64,000 bases of DNA from Trema orientale (taxonomy: Eukaryota > Streptophyta > Magnoliopsida > Rosales > Cannabaceae), in contig JXTC01000043.1 in assembly GCA_002914845.1 (NCBI GenBank), positions 961,328-1,025,327 of the forward strand, read 5' to 3'. The position numbers and the translations under genes were made by a program. Below, one piece after another: positions 13,000-23,691 of the stretch. Under the pieces are notes generated by a model, which worked only from the letters and a program-made list of their open reading frames with translations, was not told the DNA's origin and did no database searches. How positions within the stretch are numbered: position 1 is the first letter of the stretch; each line of letters starts with the position of its first letter.

Positions 13000-14095
13000 A
13001 GCATTGACACGGAGCCGGATCATCTGTCTAATTTCCCTGTCATGTTCTCTGTCCGGCTAATAGGAACGCGATACGTTATGAAAATATTGCCCTCTCAATC
13101 TCCCGTCTTTTAACGGATTGAGGCCTCCGTTTATCTGACCCAATTAATATTTTAAAAGACAAAAAGGACAAAAAAAAAAGGAAAAAGAGCAACGGCACGC
13201 GCCTCTCTACACCTCCTGAAAGTCTGGACGTTTAAGCATCCTTTGCTCTGCACTTGTCCATTGCTTTTACACTATCCATTGATTTTTCTCTCTCTTTTTT
13301 TCAATCCTTTTAAATGCATTCAAGTTAGAAATATGAATAAAGTAATATATTCTTAATTTTAATTTTCTCTTTGAATGTGAATAAAAAATAATTATTTGTA
13401 GACAGTTTTTCTAAAAATAATTTGTCTTCATCTTGTTTTTTGCACAAAATAGACATCTTTCAAAGGCCAAAATTAAAAAAAAAAATCACTACTGCATAAA
13501 ATAACCAAACATGTATATATACAAATCTTTTGGTGCTGACTTTTTCAAATATATTTATAAATACGGAAATAGCAGAATCAAATCCTAAGAAGTAAAAACA
13601 TATATATTTCCTAGATTTGAAGACCAGGCTTGCATCCATCATATTTCTAAAAAAATTTCTCAATTCCACAAAAGCTCCATGAGATCTCTTCGAATCATTC
13701 CCATCCGTTAGATCCCAAAAAAAAAAAAGGAAAAGTGACTCATATTCCTAAGAGAGACACAAACAAGAGTACAAGACGAAATGCATTCAAAGAGAAAAAC
13801 GGGGGGCGGGGGGATTAACTTCAGAATCATATAAAAAGAAATTATAAGGCAGGGCAGGGAGGAAGGAGATGGTGAAGAAGGGCAAAGGAGGAAGGAGATG
13901 GTAATTTGGGGCCTTAGTGTTGCTTTTATTTTCTTTTGAATTTTCTTTAAAGCCTAAAATAGTTAACGTAGCTTTCTCTCCGTTAGAAGACTTAAGATGG
14001 AGAGGCAATATTTTAATGACGTGTCGCATTCTTATCACCCGGACAGAGAGCACGACAGAGAACCTGGACAGACGATCCGGGTCCGATTGACACAT
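13000..14095. mobile_element. Non-autonomous element with about 110-bp inverted ends
   Basis: The sequence at about 13014-13115 (key words ccggatcatctgtc, ttctctgtccgg, aatattgcc, ttaacgg) recurs as its reverse complement at about 13975-14085. The two arms enclose about 0.86 kb without a recognisable gene. This has the layout of a deletion derivative of a terminal-inverted-repeat transposon. Exact ends and target duplication are not clear. Two overlapping ORFs at the right arm are shadows of the repeat. Confidence 0.5.
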
Positions 14096-14224
14096 GCTTT
14101 TAAACTGGAGATTGATGTTTTTAACTTTTTAGCTACACGTGACAATTTAAAAAAATTAGGTTCGAGTGAGCTTTGGTAATTAATTTAACAAAACAATTTC
14201 CCATAAAACTAGTACTTTTCTTCT

Positions 14225-14375
14225 GGACGCGTCTACAGTAGGGGCGTCCCTACGTAAGGCCTGTTTATACACCGTTTAATGGGAATCTGTGTATAAACAG
14301 ATTCCCCACAGATTCCCATCAAACGGTGTATAAACAAGGGCCTTACGTAGTTGCGCCCCTACTATAGCCGCCTCC
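14225..14375. mobile_element. Mutator-like MITE, copy B
   Basis: This is a 151-bp palindromic element beginning ggacgcgtctacagtagg and ending ctactatagccgcctcc. Inner inverted arms contain acaccgttt and aaacggtgt. It is clearly the same family as copy C and related to copy A. The flanks (ttttcttct against tttctttaa) are not a clean 9-bp duplication. Confidence 0.75.
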
Positions 14376-14459
14376 TTTCTTTAAATTAGTATCTATGAAA
14401 TTACCACAAAAATTTAGAAGAAATAAAGTAAGATTGTGTTTCCCTTTTCTGGTTTTACG

Positions 14460-14933
14460 TAGAGATGTAAAGTGAGCCGCGCTGAGCCGGCTTAGCCCAC
14501 ACGAATTTTGCACTGGGCTATTTATATCAAGGAATCGACACGGCCCACAAGCCTAGTCCACAATTTATATGGGCCTAAGTGAGTAGTACCTATGCGGGCA
14601 GAATATGAACCAAAATATGAGTCTAACTTCGTTGTTATTTTATGTTCTGAAATAACAAATATGTGCTTAAGTGGGTTAAAATATGGGCCTAAAACTTGTT
14701 CCTATTCTTTTAAAATGTAAATAAATTAAAAATAAATAAAAATAAGTAAATAAATGACACAGAAAGCATATAAATAAAAATATTTAATTAATTTTTTTAA
14801 ATTTTTAATTAAAAATATTTAAAATGACTAAATGTGGGTCAGGCCGATAGGCCTATTATTGAGGCCTAGTCCGACCTCTAATATATGTACCTAGACCCGA
14901 ATTAATGTGGGTCGGGCCGGGCCATTCCCTGTT
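14460..14933. mobile_element. Possible decayed hAT-like element
   Basis: A GC-richer island with repeated gggcc and cggcc words stands out from its AT-rich surroundings. It starts tagagatgtaaagtgagcc and ends gggccattccct, and the two ends are weakly complementary. The flanks share only gtttt. I call it with low confidence on composition and weak ends. Confidence 0.25.
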
Positions 14934-14939
14934 TTTTCT

Positions 14940-15510
14940 TCGAAATTTGGACATGCTACATTGATATCTCGAGTTTTACGGTACCTTTTCAAAGAAGTTC
15001 CTTTGAAAATTCTCTTTACTTGAGGCGAAAAAAAAAAAAAAAAAGCTTGTATCTAGAAATTGTTTACTAAAGGACTACTTTTGTGCCCTTGTCACATTTA
15101 TTGGGAACCAAAGAAGATCATATTTAACATGATGACCTATCAAGTTGGATGCTGTTAGGTGATTACAACTCAGACAATGCTCGACAGATTGTTGAGCATC
15201 ATCGAGCTATAAATCAGTAATCTATCATGGTACCAAAAATGATCTAATAGTCTATCAAGCTCCTTGCAGTTGCATATTTGAGTTTTCATGCTTGAACTAT
15301 GAGTCAAAAGTCATTTTCTGCTTGTGGGCAACTTTCTTGTATCTCAACATGTTGGGGCTCATGAGGCAAAAAAGGGACTAACAAGCGCGACAAAGTGAGA
15401 AAATTCATGAGGAGAGAGAGGAAAAAATCTTAAAGAGACAGGCGAGACAGAGAATCATGTGTGTCGTGAGGTGGGAGAGGGAGGGATTTTCATTTTTACT
15501 TTTTTTTTTT
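14940..15510. other. Intergenic, nothing recognised
   Basis: Mixed sequence without long ORFs. A GA-rich patch lies near 15400-15480. Confidence 0.45.
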
Positions 15511-16331
15511 AGTTTTTGGCATGGTTGCCCTCTGAATTTTTCATGGATTGGCAATGTAGCCCCTGAATTAAAATTTTTTGCAATTAACCTATTAAATTTT
15601 TAAAACAGTGGCAATTAACTCCAAACTATTAAATGCTGTTAAATTATGGACGGAAATTACATGTGCCAATCATGTGCTGCATTCTTTAGGGGTGTAAATA
15701 GGATTTTATTAAATAGTCATTTAAATGAGGTGAAAATAAAAAGAAATTTAAAAAATTTTGGTAAAAATAAAAGAAGTTTAAAATTCAAACTTTACTAAAA
15801 TTATCTCTAATTTAACTTAAACTACCCATAATTAACTAAAATCAATTAAAATTTAATTGAAATTATTTAAATTTAGAAATATTAAAAAAATAATATTCAA
15901 TTTAATTTAAATTGAAATTTATTCAATTGAAATTAATTAAATAAATATTATTTAAATTTATTTTTTAATATTTCTAAATTTAAATAATTTCAATTAAATT
16001 TTAATTGATTTTAGTTAATTCTGGGTAGTTTAAATTAGATTAGAGATAATTTTAATAAAGTTTAAATTTAAGATTTTTTATTTTTACCAAAAATTTTTGA
16101 ATTTATTTTTATTTTCATCCCCAAATAAATGACTATTTAAGGAAATACCATTTACACTCAAAAGAATGCAGCCCATGACTGGCACATGTCATTTCCGTTC
16201 ATAATTTAGCAGTTCTTAATGGTTTGGAGTTAATTGCCACTGTTTTGAGAATTTAAGGGGTAAATTGCAAAAAAATTTATCTACATCACCAATCCACGAA
16301 AAATTCAGGGGGCAACCATACCAAAAAACCT
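15511..16331. mobile_element. 0.8-kb fold-back element
   Basis: The left end reads gtttttggcatggttgccc and the right end ggcaaccataccaaaaaac, its reverse complement. The arms stay complementary over their whole length: the words ggcaattaactccaaac, gcattctttaggggtg and caattaaaatttaattgaa all have inverted partners. They meet at an AT-rich loop near 15896-15960. The arms are about 385 and 370 bp. The element is non-coding; T-runs at both flanks hide the target duplication. Confidence 0.7.
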
Positions 16332-17128
16332 TTGTTTTTTATTTTTAGAAATAATTGTCAAAATAGGTAATTGTTTCATCCATTTATCAAGGCCCTTTTA
16401 CGCAACCATTTTTAAAGATAGGTCTTTTACCAAAAATCATTTTCAAGAGAGGTCATGTTCCCTAATTTCCTTTTTGTAATTATTCGCCGATAACTTGTTT
16501 CCTAATTGGGTAAATATACACATTAATATAGATGAGAAAGGAAACACTCTCCATCTTTACTTTCTTATTACGGACTAGCAAAAGTGATCTAGCTTTGAGA
16601 ACAATTTAACACTACAACCTGAAGCATATTACCTGTAGAAGAACAATTTTCATTGAAGGTTCATTATCTATATCAGTGCTCTGAATAAAATGGAAAAGGA
16701 GAGGGTGGGAATAACATTGAACGTGCCAAATAAGAAAAGAAATAAAACTAGAGAATATCCGGGAAAAAAGGAACTGGGGAAGAAAATCTGAAGAGAACAT
16801 ATAGAATTAGGGACACTATAACTATTATTGGGTAACAATTTTTTGTTTTAATATAAAAAAACATATAAATGATTAATGCTACTGATGATAACATAGTCCA
16901 ATTTTCTAAAAACAAAAAGCAAAAAATCATAATAAACAGAGAAAAATGGAGTAAAAGAAATGGGAGATTTATATTAGGAAATTAACTAGCTAACTAGCTA
17001 AGTAATGAAATAAGAACATTACCTAACTAATGTATTTACTGACTCCTAATCCAGTCAAAACATTTCAAGTACAGTGCATCTTCTAGAATATTCATTCTGT
17101 ACATATATTGTTTTTCTATATCTATCAT
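16332..17128. other. Intergenic; original upstream flank of the gene at 23692
   Basis: I see no gene. Before the copia insertion this sequence was continuous with 23498 onward, so it is the ancestral upstream region of the small membrane-protein gene. Short ORFs on the minus strand look random. Confidence 0.5.
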
Positions 17129-17133
17129 CTACT

Positions 17134-17629
17134 TGTTATACTTGAATATAAGGGATTGCAAAACCAAACACAAACCCTAGAACATTCATGTAAAAACTGA
17201 TAGGAAGGGATTCATTGAGTATACCTGAGTCCATGATTCAATACTGTAATCTGAACGATGAACCGAAGGCAGAAGCGATAGTAATTGACTGTAATTGCTA
17301 GAGGGTTTGATCTTCTGTAGCCTAAAAGCCTAATGTCACTCAGATGGAATTCTCTATAACTGATGGTGGGTTACAGAGAATTGAGCGTACGTGTTCTTTT
17401 GGCTATAGGGACCATAACCCTAATAGGTCTTTTATATAGTCCCCTGTTGAGTATCCATCAAACCCTAACTGGGTGACTAACAGGGTATCCACATTGGTAT
17501 CCATACCCAGTTAGATATCCTGACCCAGCCTTAATTAACTCACTTATTGGGTCTGCTTAAGAACAATATAGTCCAATACAATTGTCCAAAATATATGTGG
17601 CCCACTATAGGAAATACAATTTCCTAACA
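17134..17629 (-). repeat. Copia 3' LTR (left copy)
   Basis: Starts tgttatacttg and ends ttcctaaca on the plus strand, so it has TG...CA termini. It matches 23002-23497 with no length difference. Confidence 0.95.
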
Positions 17630-17641
17630 ATCTCCCACTTG
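17630..17641 (-). other. Polypurine tract of the copia element
   Basis: On the minus strand the bases just before the 3' LTR read aagtgggagat, the usual plant copia plus-strand priming site. Confidence 0.85.
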
Positions 17642-18140
17642 GGTCACATATGAACCAATTACAATTGTATTGCAAAACTGAAGTATGGCCATTAATACAC
17701 CATATTATTCTTAAATATCTTCGAAGTTGCAATCCCGTCCATCAGACATATCAGCACGAAACCAAAATGCTCGTCGTTGCACTTATTTGGATGGCAACTA
17801 GAACCCTCAATGATCACCGTACTAATACACCCGAATGACATAGATCGAGCATGGAATGTGGCATGGAAATTACACGCAACGTGATTTACCGTGTCTATTT
17901 CCAATTGGTCCACCCGAAACTTTATTGAGATCGACTGTAGTCTTTCCCCTTTAGTGCATTACCGCAAACTTTATTGTTAACCACAATGGGAAGGCCAGAA
18001 AATATGAAATGCATCATATAAAATATAATGAACAGAGTCTACAATGAAAACCATCATCAATAACCAAAGTACTGCAGTAAACAAAATAAACATAAACAAG
18101 TGTCACACAATAAGCATCTAAACCAAATTACAAACTCCCA

Positions 18141-20960
18141 CTAAAACTGCACACCATCCAAAAATACAACACCCATATGAGCAGTGTGCTCGTGAAAGAC
18201 CTTAGGTGGTAAACCTTTGGTGAGCGAATCCGCTATCATAGAGTTTGTACCGATATGCTCAATTAACACTAAACGACTCTGAACTCTTTCTTTAACAGCT
18301 AGAAACTTAATGTCAATGTGCTTTGACTTAGATGAGCTCCTATTCCTGTTAGAATATAAGACTGTCGAGTTATTGTCACAATAAAATTTCAATGGCCTCT
18401 CAATGCCATTTACTATATGCAGCCCGGTGACAAAATTTCGCAGCCATATTCCCTGATTGGATGCCTCATAACAAGCTATGAATTCTGCCTCCATAGTGGA
18501 AGTAGCTACGAGTGTCTGCTTAGCACTCTTCCAAGAAATAGCTCCTCCAGCTAAAAGAAAGACATAACCCGATGTGGATCTCTTACTGTCTAGACATCTT
18601 GCAAAATCAGAGTCGGAGTACCCAATGATCTCCAAAATGTCCAATCTTTGATAAGTGAGCATGTATTCCTTTGTTCTCTGTAATTACCTCATAACCCTCT
18701 TTGCTGCCTTCCAATGATCCACTCCAGGGTTACTCATGTATCTGCCCAACATACCAATTATGAACGCAAGATCCGGACGCGTACATACTTGTGCATACGT
18801 CAGACTCCCTATAGCTGAAGCATAAGGAAACTGTTGCATAGCTTCTTTATCAAAATCATTCTTGGGATTTTGGCTGAGGCTAAATTTATCTCCCTTANCT
18901 CTTTTGTGATAACCCAAGGATACCCCGAGAACGATCTCGGTATATCTGTATACCTAATACAAAAGAGATGACTCTAAGGTCTTTCATTTCGAAATTCTTC
19001 GCAAGAAATCTCTTGGTGTCGTGCAGTAAGCCTATATCACTACTTGCTAGTAGTATGTCATCAACAAAGCACCAGAAAGATAAACTTGCTCCCACTGAAC
19101 TTATAGTATACACAATTATCAACAGGATTCACCTCAAAACTGAACGAGATGATTACCTCATGAAATTTGTAGTACCATTAACGAGAAGCCTGCTTGAGAC
19201 CATAGATGGACTTTTTGAGTTTGCAAACCATAGACTTTGGATCTCCCGATACAAAGTTTTCTAGTTGCACCATATATATCGTTTCATCAATGTCTCTATT
19301 GAGAAACGCTGTCTTAACGTCCATCTGATGAATCTCAAAATCATAATGAGCCACAAGTGCCATAATAACTCTAAAAGAATCCTTCGAAGCAACCGGAGAG
19401 AATGTCTCTTTAAAGTCAATGCCTTCCTTCTGAGTGAAGCTTTTAGCGACAAGACGTGCCTTATATCTCTCAACATTGCCTTTCGAATCCCGTTTGGTCT
19501 TAAATATCCATTTGCAACTAATGAGCTTTGCACCTTCAGGCAATTTGACGAGATCCAAAACGCCATTGTCTCTCATAAACTTCATCTCTTCATTCATTGC
19601 ATCGATCCACTTTTGAGAATTAGAACTTTGTTTGACCTGTGTGAAGTTGATTGGATCATCTTCGACTATTCCAATGTCAAACTCATGTTCCTGGAGATAG
19701 ACGACATAATCATCCGGAATCGCACTTCTCCTTTCTCTACTGGACCTCCTTAAAGGCACTAGTTCTTGAGGCTGTTGAGTTTGCTCTACAGGAGCATTTA
19801 CCTCAACTGGGACAGGAACCTCCTGAACATTGTCTTGAACTAGAGTGATTGCATCTTGAACAATGATATTGTCAGGAACATGAACCTGAATGTCCTGACC
19901 ATTATCAATAGCAACCATAGGAAGAGAAATGAATTCCTCTTCAAAAATAATGTTCCTGACCTTATCTTCCCTCCCAAACTCAATATTCTCAAGAAATTTG
20001 GCATTTTCCGTATCAAAGAAAGACTTTAATGTGGGATCATATAACTTATAGCCTCTGGATCTTTCAGAATACCCAACAAAATAGCAGCTTACTGTTCTTG
20101 AGTCCAGTTTCTTTTCATTCGGTCTGTAAGGCCTTGCCTCAGCTGGACAACCCCATATGTGTAAATGATTTATACTAGACTTTCGCCCAGTCCAGAGTTC
20201 ATAAGGGGTTTTAGCTACTGCTTTGCTCGGTACTCTATTAAGGATATATGCTACAGTTTTGAGTGCATCTCTTCATAGTGATTCTGGTAAGGTGGAATGA
20301 CTGATCATACTCCTTACCATATCCTTTAATGTCTAATTGCGTCGTTCAGCAACACCATTCATGCTAGGTTTCCTAGGCATGGTGTATTGCGGGACGATGC
20401 CGCACTTTTCCAAATACTTAGCGAAAGGCCCTGGACGTTGCTCACCTGATCCGTTATACCGACCGTAATATTCACCACCACGATCAGATTTGACAGCTTT
20501 AATTTTCTTATCAAGCTGATTTTCAACTTCAGCTTTATAAGCCTTAAATACGTCCAGTAATTGNNNNNNNNNNNNNNNNNNNNNNNNNNNNNNNNNNNNN
20601 NNNNNNNNNNNNNNNCGACAATATTTGAATTAAGCATAAGACTAAATGAATTATTTCCGAAAGAACAAGAATAACCGAATTTTTCCAATACAGAAACTGA
20701 AACCAAATTCTGTCTTAAAGACGGTACCACAAAAGTCTCATACAAATTCAAATATTTTCCAGTATTCAAATACAATCTAAAGTGCTCAATGGCCTCCACT
20801 GAAGCTGTTTGGCCGTTGCCCACATAGATGAATCTTTCATCATCACTTGGCTTTCGGCTCCATAGGCAACCCTGCATGGAAACACTAACATGAGTAGTAG
20901 CACCCGAATCTACCCACCAAGTGTCTTTAGGTACAAAAGTTAAATTAACTTCAGAACAAA
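18141..20960 (-). pseudogene. Copia pol (protease, integrase, RT, RNase H), broken
   Basis: On the minus strand the order is protease (WVDSGATTHV near 20900), part of the integrase core (DRGGEYYG near 20470), integrase C-terminal region, then RT (RYKARLVAKSF near 19430; FVDDIL near 19070 in place of the usual YVDDML) and RNase H (YSDSDFARCLDSKRSTSGY near 18590, CDNNS near 18375), ending at 18141. The reading frame is broken by stops in the integrase (for example NGVAERRN-stop and ESL-stop), by frameshifts near 18670 and 19180, by an N at 18898 and by the N-run at 20564-20615. The integrase zinc-binding domain and first catalytic Asp are not seen. Copia RT/RNase H identity is certain. Confidence 0.92.
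20564..20615. other. Assembly gap (52 N) in the copia integrase
   Basis: A run of 52 N lies between the protease-side sequence ending NSNIV and the integrase core. A normal copia polyprotein has roughly 150 or more residues here (integrase HHCC domain and first Asp). The gap size is therefore nominal, or the copy is deleted. Confidence 0.95.
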
Positions 20961-21815
20961 TATAAATGAGAAGCTTACCTTTCTTAACACGCCAAACTTT
21001 ATACTTAATGCATTCCTTCTTTAGGTGTCCACTTTTTCTACAAAAGAAGCAACCTTCCTCATCTTGCTTCTTTTATGCCTTAACAGGTGGAACCCCTGCA
21101 GCTTCCTTAACTTTATCTATTTTCCTCTTCTTTGCCTTAGAGGTAGTGGTCAAGTTAGCACTTTCAGGTATTTCGGCTTTGATTTTCTCTTCCTCCTAAA
21201 CACAAATGGCTATTAATTCATTAATATTCCATTTGTCCTTTTGGGCGTTGTATATAGTCTGTAGGTTCCCGTACTGATTAGGAAGAGAAAGCAAAACCAA
21301 GGCCACAAGCAAATCCTCATTAATTTCTAACTTGAATTCCTTAAGCTTGCCAGCCAAATGAGACATTTGTATGATGTGCTCCCTTATATTTCCTTTGTCA
21401 CTGTACCTCATTGAGATGAGTTTCTCCAAGGTACTAATCATCTCACCCTTTTCATTCTTGAGATATAATTTCTCAAGAGCAGCAAGGAAATCCTTGGCAT
21501 TTTCCTGATTTGGTAAGAGCCCCGCATGACTTCTGGAATAGAGCACTTCATGATCATGACACTCATACGATTGGACTTTTTCCAAAGCTCAAAGTTTCTT
21601 TTATCTTCAGTGGAACTTTCCTCCGTAAGAGAAGGGGGTTGGTCCTTTCTAAGTGCCAGGTCAAGATCCATACAACCCAGTACGATCATGACATTCTCTT
21701 TCCAGGATTTAAAGTTTGTGCCCGTAAGCACAGGAATAGTACTCAAGTTGGCAAAAAAATTAGCAGCAGAAACTGTATAGAGAACAAAATAATACCATAA
21801 ATTAAACATGCTCAC
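20961..21815 (-). pseudogene. Copia gag, broken
   Basis: The minus-strand frames contain a gag-like start (LTGTNFKSWKENV near 21715), the UBN2-type middle (NAKDFLAALEKLY; IREHIIQMSHLAGKLKEF) and a CCHC zinc knuckle CFFCRKSGHLKKEC (near 21040). A frameshift near 21530 and stops after AICV (about 21196) and after PPVKA (about 21076) interrupt it. The stop after AICV is TAG before EEEK, explicable as CAG-to-TAG. In an intact element gag would package the RNA. Confidence 0.85.
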
Positions 21816-21879
21816 AACTTAAACGTCATATATAAGCATACAATATAATCATAAATATGCAAACATGACATATATCACA

Positions 21880-22130
21880 TAAGGTGGGCTACCATCACAA
21901 GATACCTAGCGCAACATTAATAGGCCTTCCTTTGGGCCGACGTATTAACTTACAAGTGGTACTCTTAGGTGTAATAATCAAATACTGACGATAAATCCTG
22001 TCAAACAACAAACCTTCCTTTGGGCCGATTTATTGCTCACATGGAAACCAAACAACCGTCACATACTCATTATCACAGGTGCGTTTATTGTCGTGCCAAA
22101 TAACTATCTTCCTTTGGGCCGATAGTTATC
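21880..22130 (-). repeat. Three copies of a 16-bp motif in the copia leader
   Basis: The plus-strand motif cttcctttgggccga occurs at about 21927, 22013 and 22110, roughly every 90 bp, each followed by different sequence. It lies in the untranslated leader between PBS and gag. The leader further right also has several tcgaccgaaa-like repeats (22320-22460). Function is unknown; such leader repeats may be RNA-structure or packaging elements (inference). Confidence 0.6.
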
Positions 22131-22987
22131 CGTATTAACAATAAACCCACAACATCTTTATACGCTAGACTAAACAAAACTACACAACAGAGATTATTTT
22201 GGCAACATGCTGCTTTATCGTGTTTAATCTAACATACAAGACAAATAGTGCAAAGAAAATTAACCGAAATGCCCAAAAATTCGACTAAAATAGCCGAAAA
22301 CTGAAAAAAAAATTTTGCTTGTAGAATCGGTCAACCGGCTGACAGAATCGGTCGACTGATTCTGCCAGTTTCGATTGACCGAAAATCACAGAAAATGAAA
22401 ATGGCTCTCGGCAACTTTCGGTCGACGGAAAGCCACTTTCGGTCGACCAAATCTGACAGAGACCAAATTGTCAAATTCGATCTTTCTGAATTAGCTCGTC
22501 ACTTTATCAACCCTAGAACCAAATAGGGTTTTCAACGGACAAAGTGAGGGTCGTTCTAGTCCTTAATAGGTCGAAAATGGGTTGAAACTCCATGATTTAA
22601 GTCAAAAATGACCAAAATCAGCCCAAAATTCGACCGAAAACTCAAATTTTTGCCGAAAAATTAATCCTGTGAATAGTGTTTCTGGTAGACCAAAAACCTG
22701 AACCGGTCTACCGAAAACACTGTTCACAGTGCGATCTGAAAAATTCCAGATCCGCTTAAATGGCTCCAAATATCAAAATAAACCCGAAAATGATATTTTT
22801 GGCCCCAAATCCGAAATATGAACAACCCAAAAGCCAAAACCTAACCCTCATAGCATCAAATACTCAATAAATCATGTAAAATCACAAATCATGCATGTAA
22901 AATCTAAACCCTAGAAATCCAAATGGGCATAGATTTTGAAAACTACAGACATGCATGAAAACCTAATCAATTTTAACATGAAATCCC

Positions 22988-22999
22988 GCTCTGATACCA
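22988..22999 (-). other. Primer-binding site of the copia element
   Basis: On the minus strand, just inside the 5' LTR, the sequence is tggtatcagagc, complementary to the 3' end of plant initiator methionine tRNA. Confidence 0.92.
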
Positions 23000-23001
23000 C
23001 T

Positions 23002-23497
23002 TGTTATACTTGAATATAAGGGATTGCAAAACCAAACACAAACCCTAGCACATTCATGTAAAAACTTATAGGAAGGGATTCATTGAGTATACATGAGTCC
23101 ATGATTCAATACCGTAATCTGGACGATGAACCGAAGGCGGAAGCGATAGTAATTGACTGCAATTGCTAGAGGGTTTGATCTTCTGTAGCCTAAAAGCCTA
23201 ATGTCACTCAGATGGAATTCTCTGTAACTGATGGTAGGTTACAGAGAATTGAGCGTACGTATTCTTTTGCCTACAGGGACCATAACCTTAATAGGTCCTT
23301 TATATAGTCCCATATTGGGTATCCATCAAACCCTAACTGGGTGACTAACAGGGTATCCACATTAGTATCCATACCCAGTTGGATATCCTGACCCAGCCTT
23401 AATTAAATCACTTATTGAGTCCGCTTAAGAACAATATGGCCCAATACAATTGTCCAAAATATATGTAGCCCACTATAAGAAATACAATTTCCTAACA
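23002..23497 (-). repeat. Copia 5' LTR (right copy)
   Basis: Same length and ends as the left LTR. The element's transcription should start inside this LTR and run leftward, divergent from the gene that begins about 0.2 kb to its right. Confidence 0.95.
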
Positions 23498-23540
23498 CTA
23501 TTACTTTAGTACTACAATACTAAGGGCCCTGGTGCTACGG

Positions 23541-23550
23541 TATATATAAA
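23541..23550 (+). promoter_or_regulatory. TATA box of the small membrane-protein gene
   Basis: The sequence tatatataaa lies about 150 bp before the split start codon, followed by an A-rich leader without any ATG. It starts 44 bp after the end of the copia LTR. Confidence 0.55.
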
Positions 23551-23691
23551 TTAAAACAGAACGGCGAACTCATCCATCTTCTCCTTTCGAGATTCAGACC
23601 CAAAAAAAAAAAAGAAAACAACCCTCTCCTTTGTAGTTTGAATATATACAATCCTCATCCGATTTTTCTCCTACTGCAAGAAGCTCCTAAA

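Larger units (their letters stand above)
17134..23497 (-). mobile_element. Complete but decayed Ty1/copia retrotransposon
   Basis: A 6.4-kb element oriented leftward. It has two 496-bp LTRs, a primer-binding site complementary to initiator Met-tRNA inside the right LTR, a polypurine tract inside the left LTR, and gag-protease-integrase-RT-RNase H in copia order on the minus strand. The flanks are ctact (17129-17133) and ctatt (23498-23502), a 5-bp duplication with one C-to-T change. By hand count the LTRs differ at about 26 of 496 positions (about 5 percent), nearly all transitions, so the insertion is a few million years old on usual plant rates (inference). Stops and frameshifts make it non-autonomous. 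Confidence 0.95.

Noticed and set aside
13787..14179. Overlapping ORFs on both strands
   Set aside because: They coincide with the right arm of the inverted-repeat element and have no family match.
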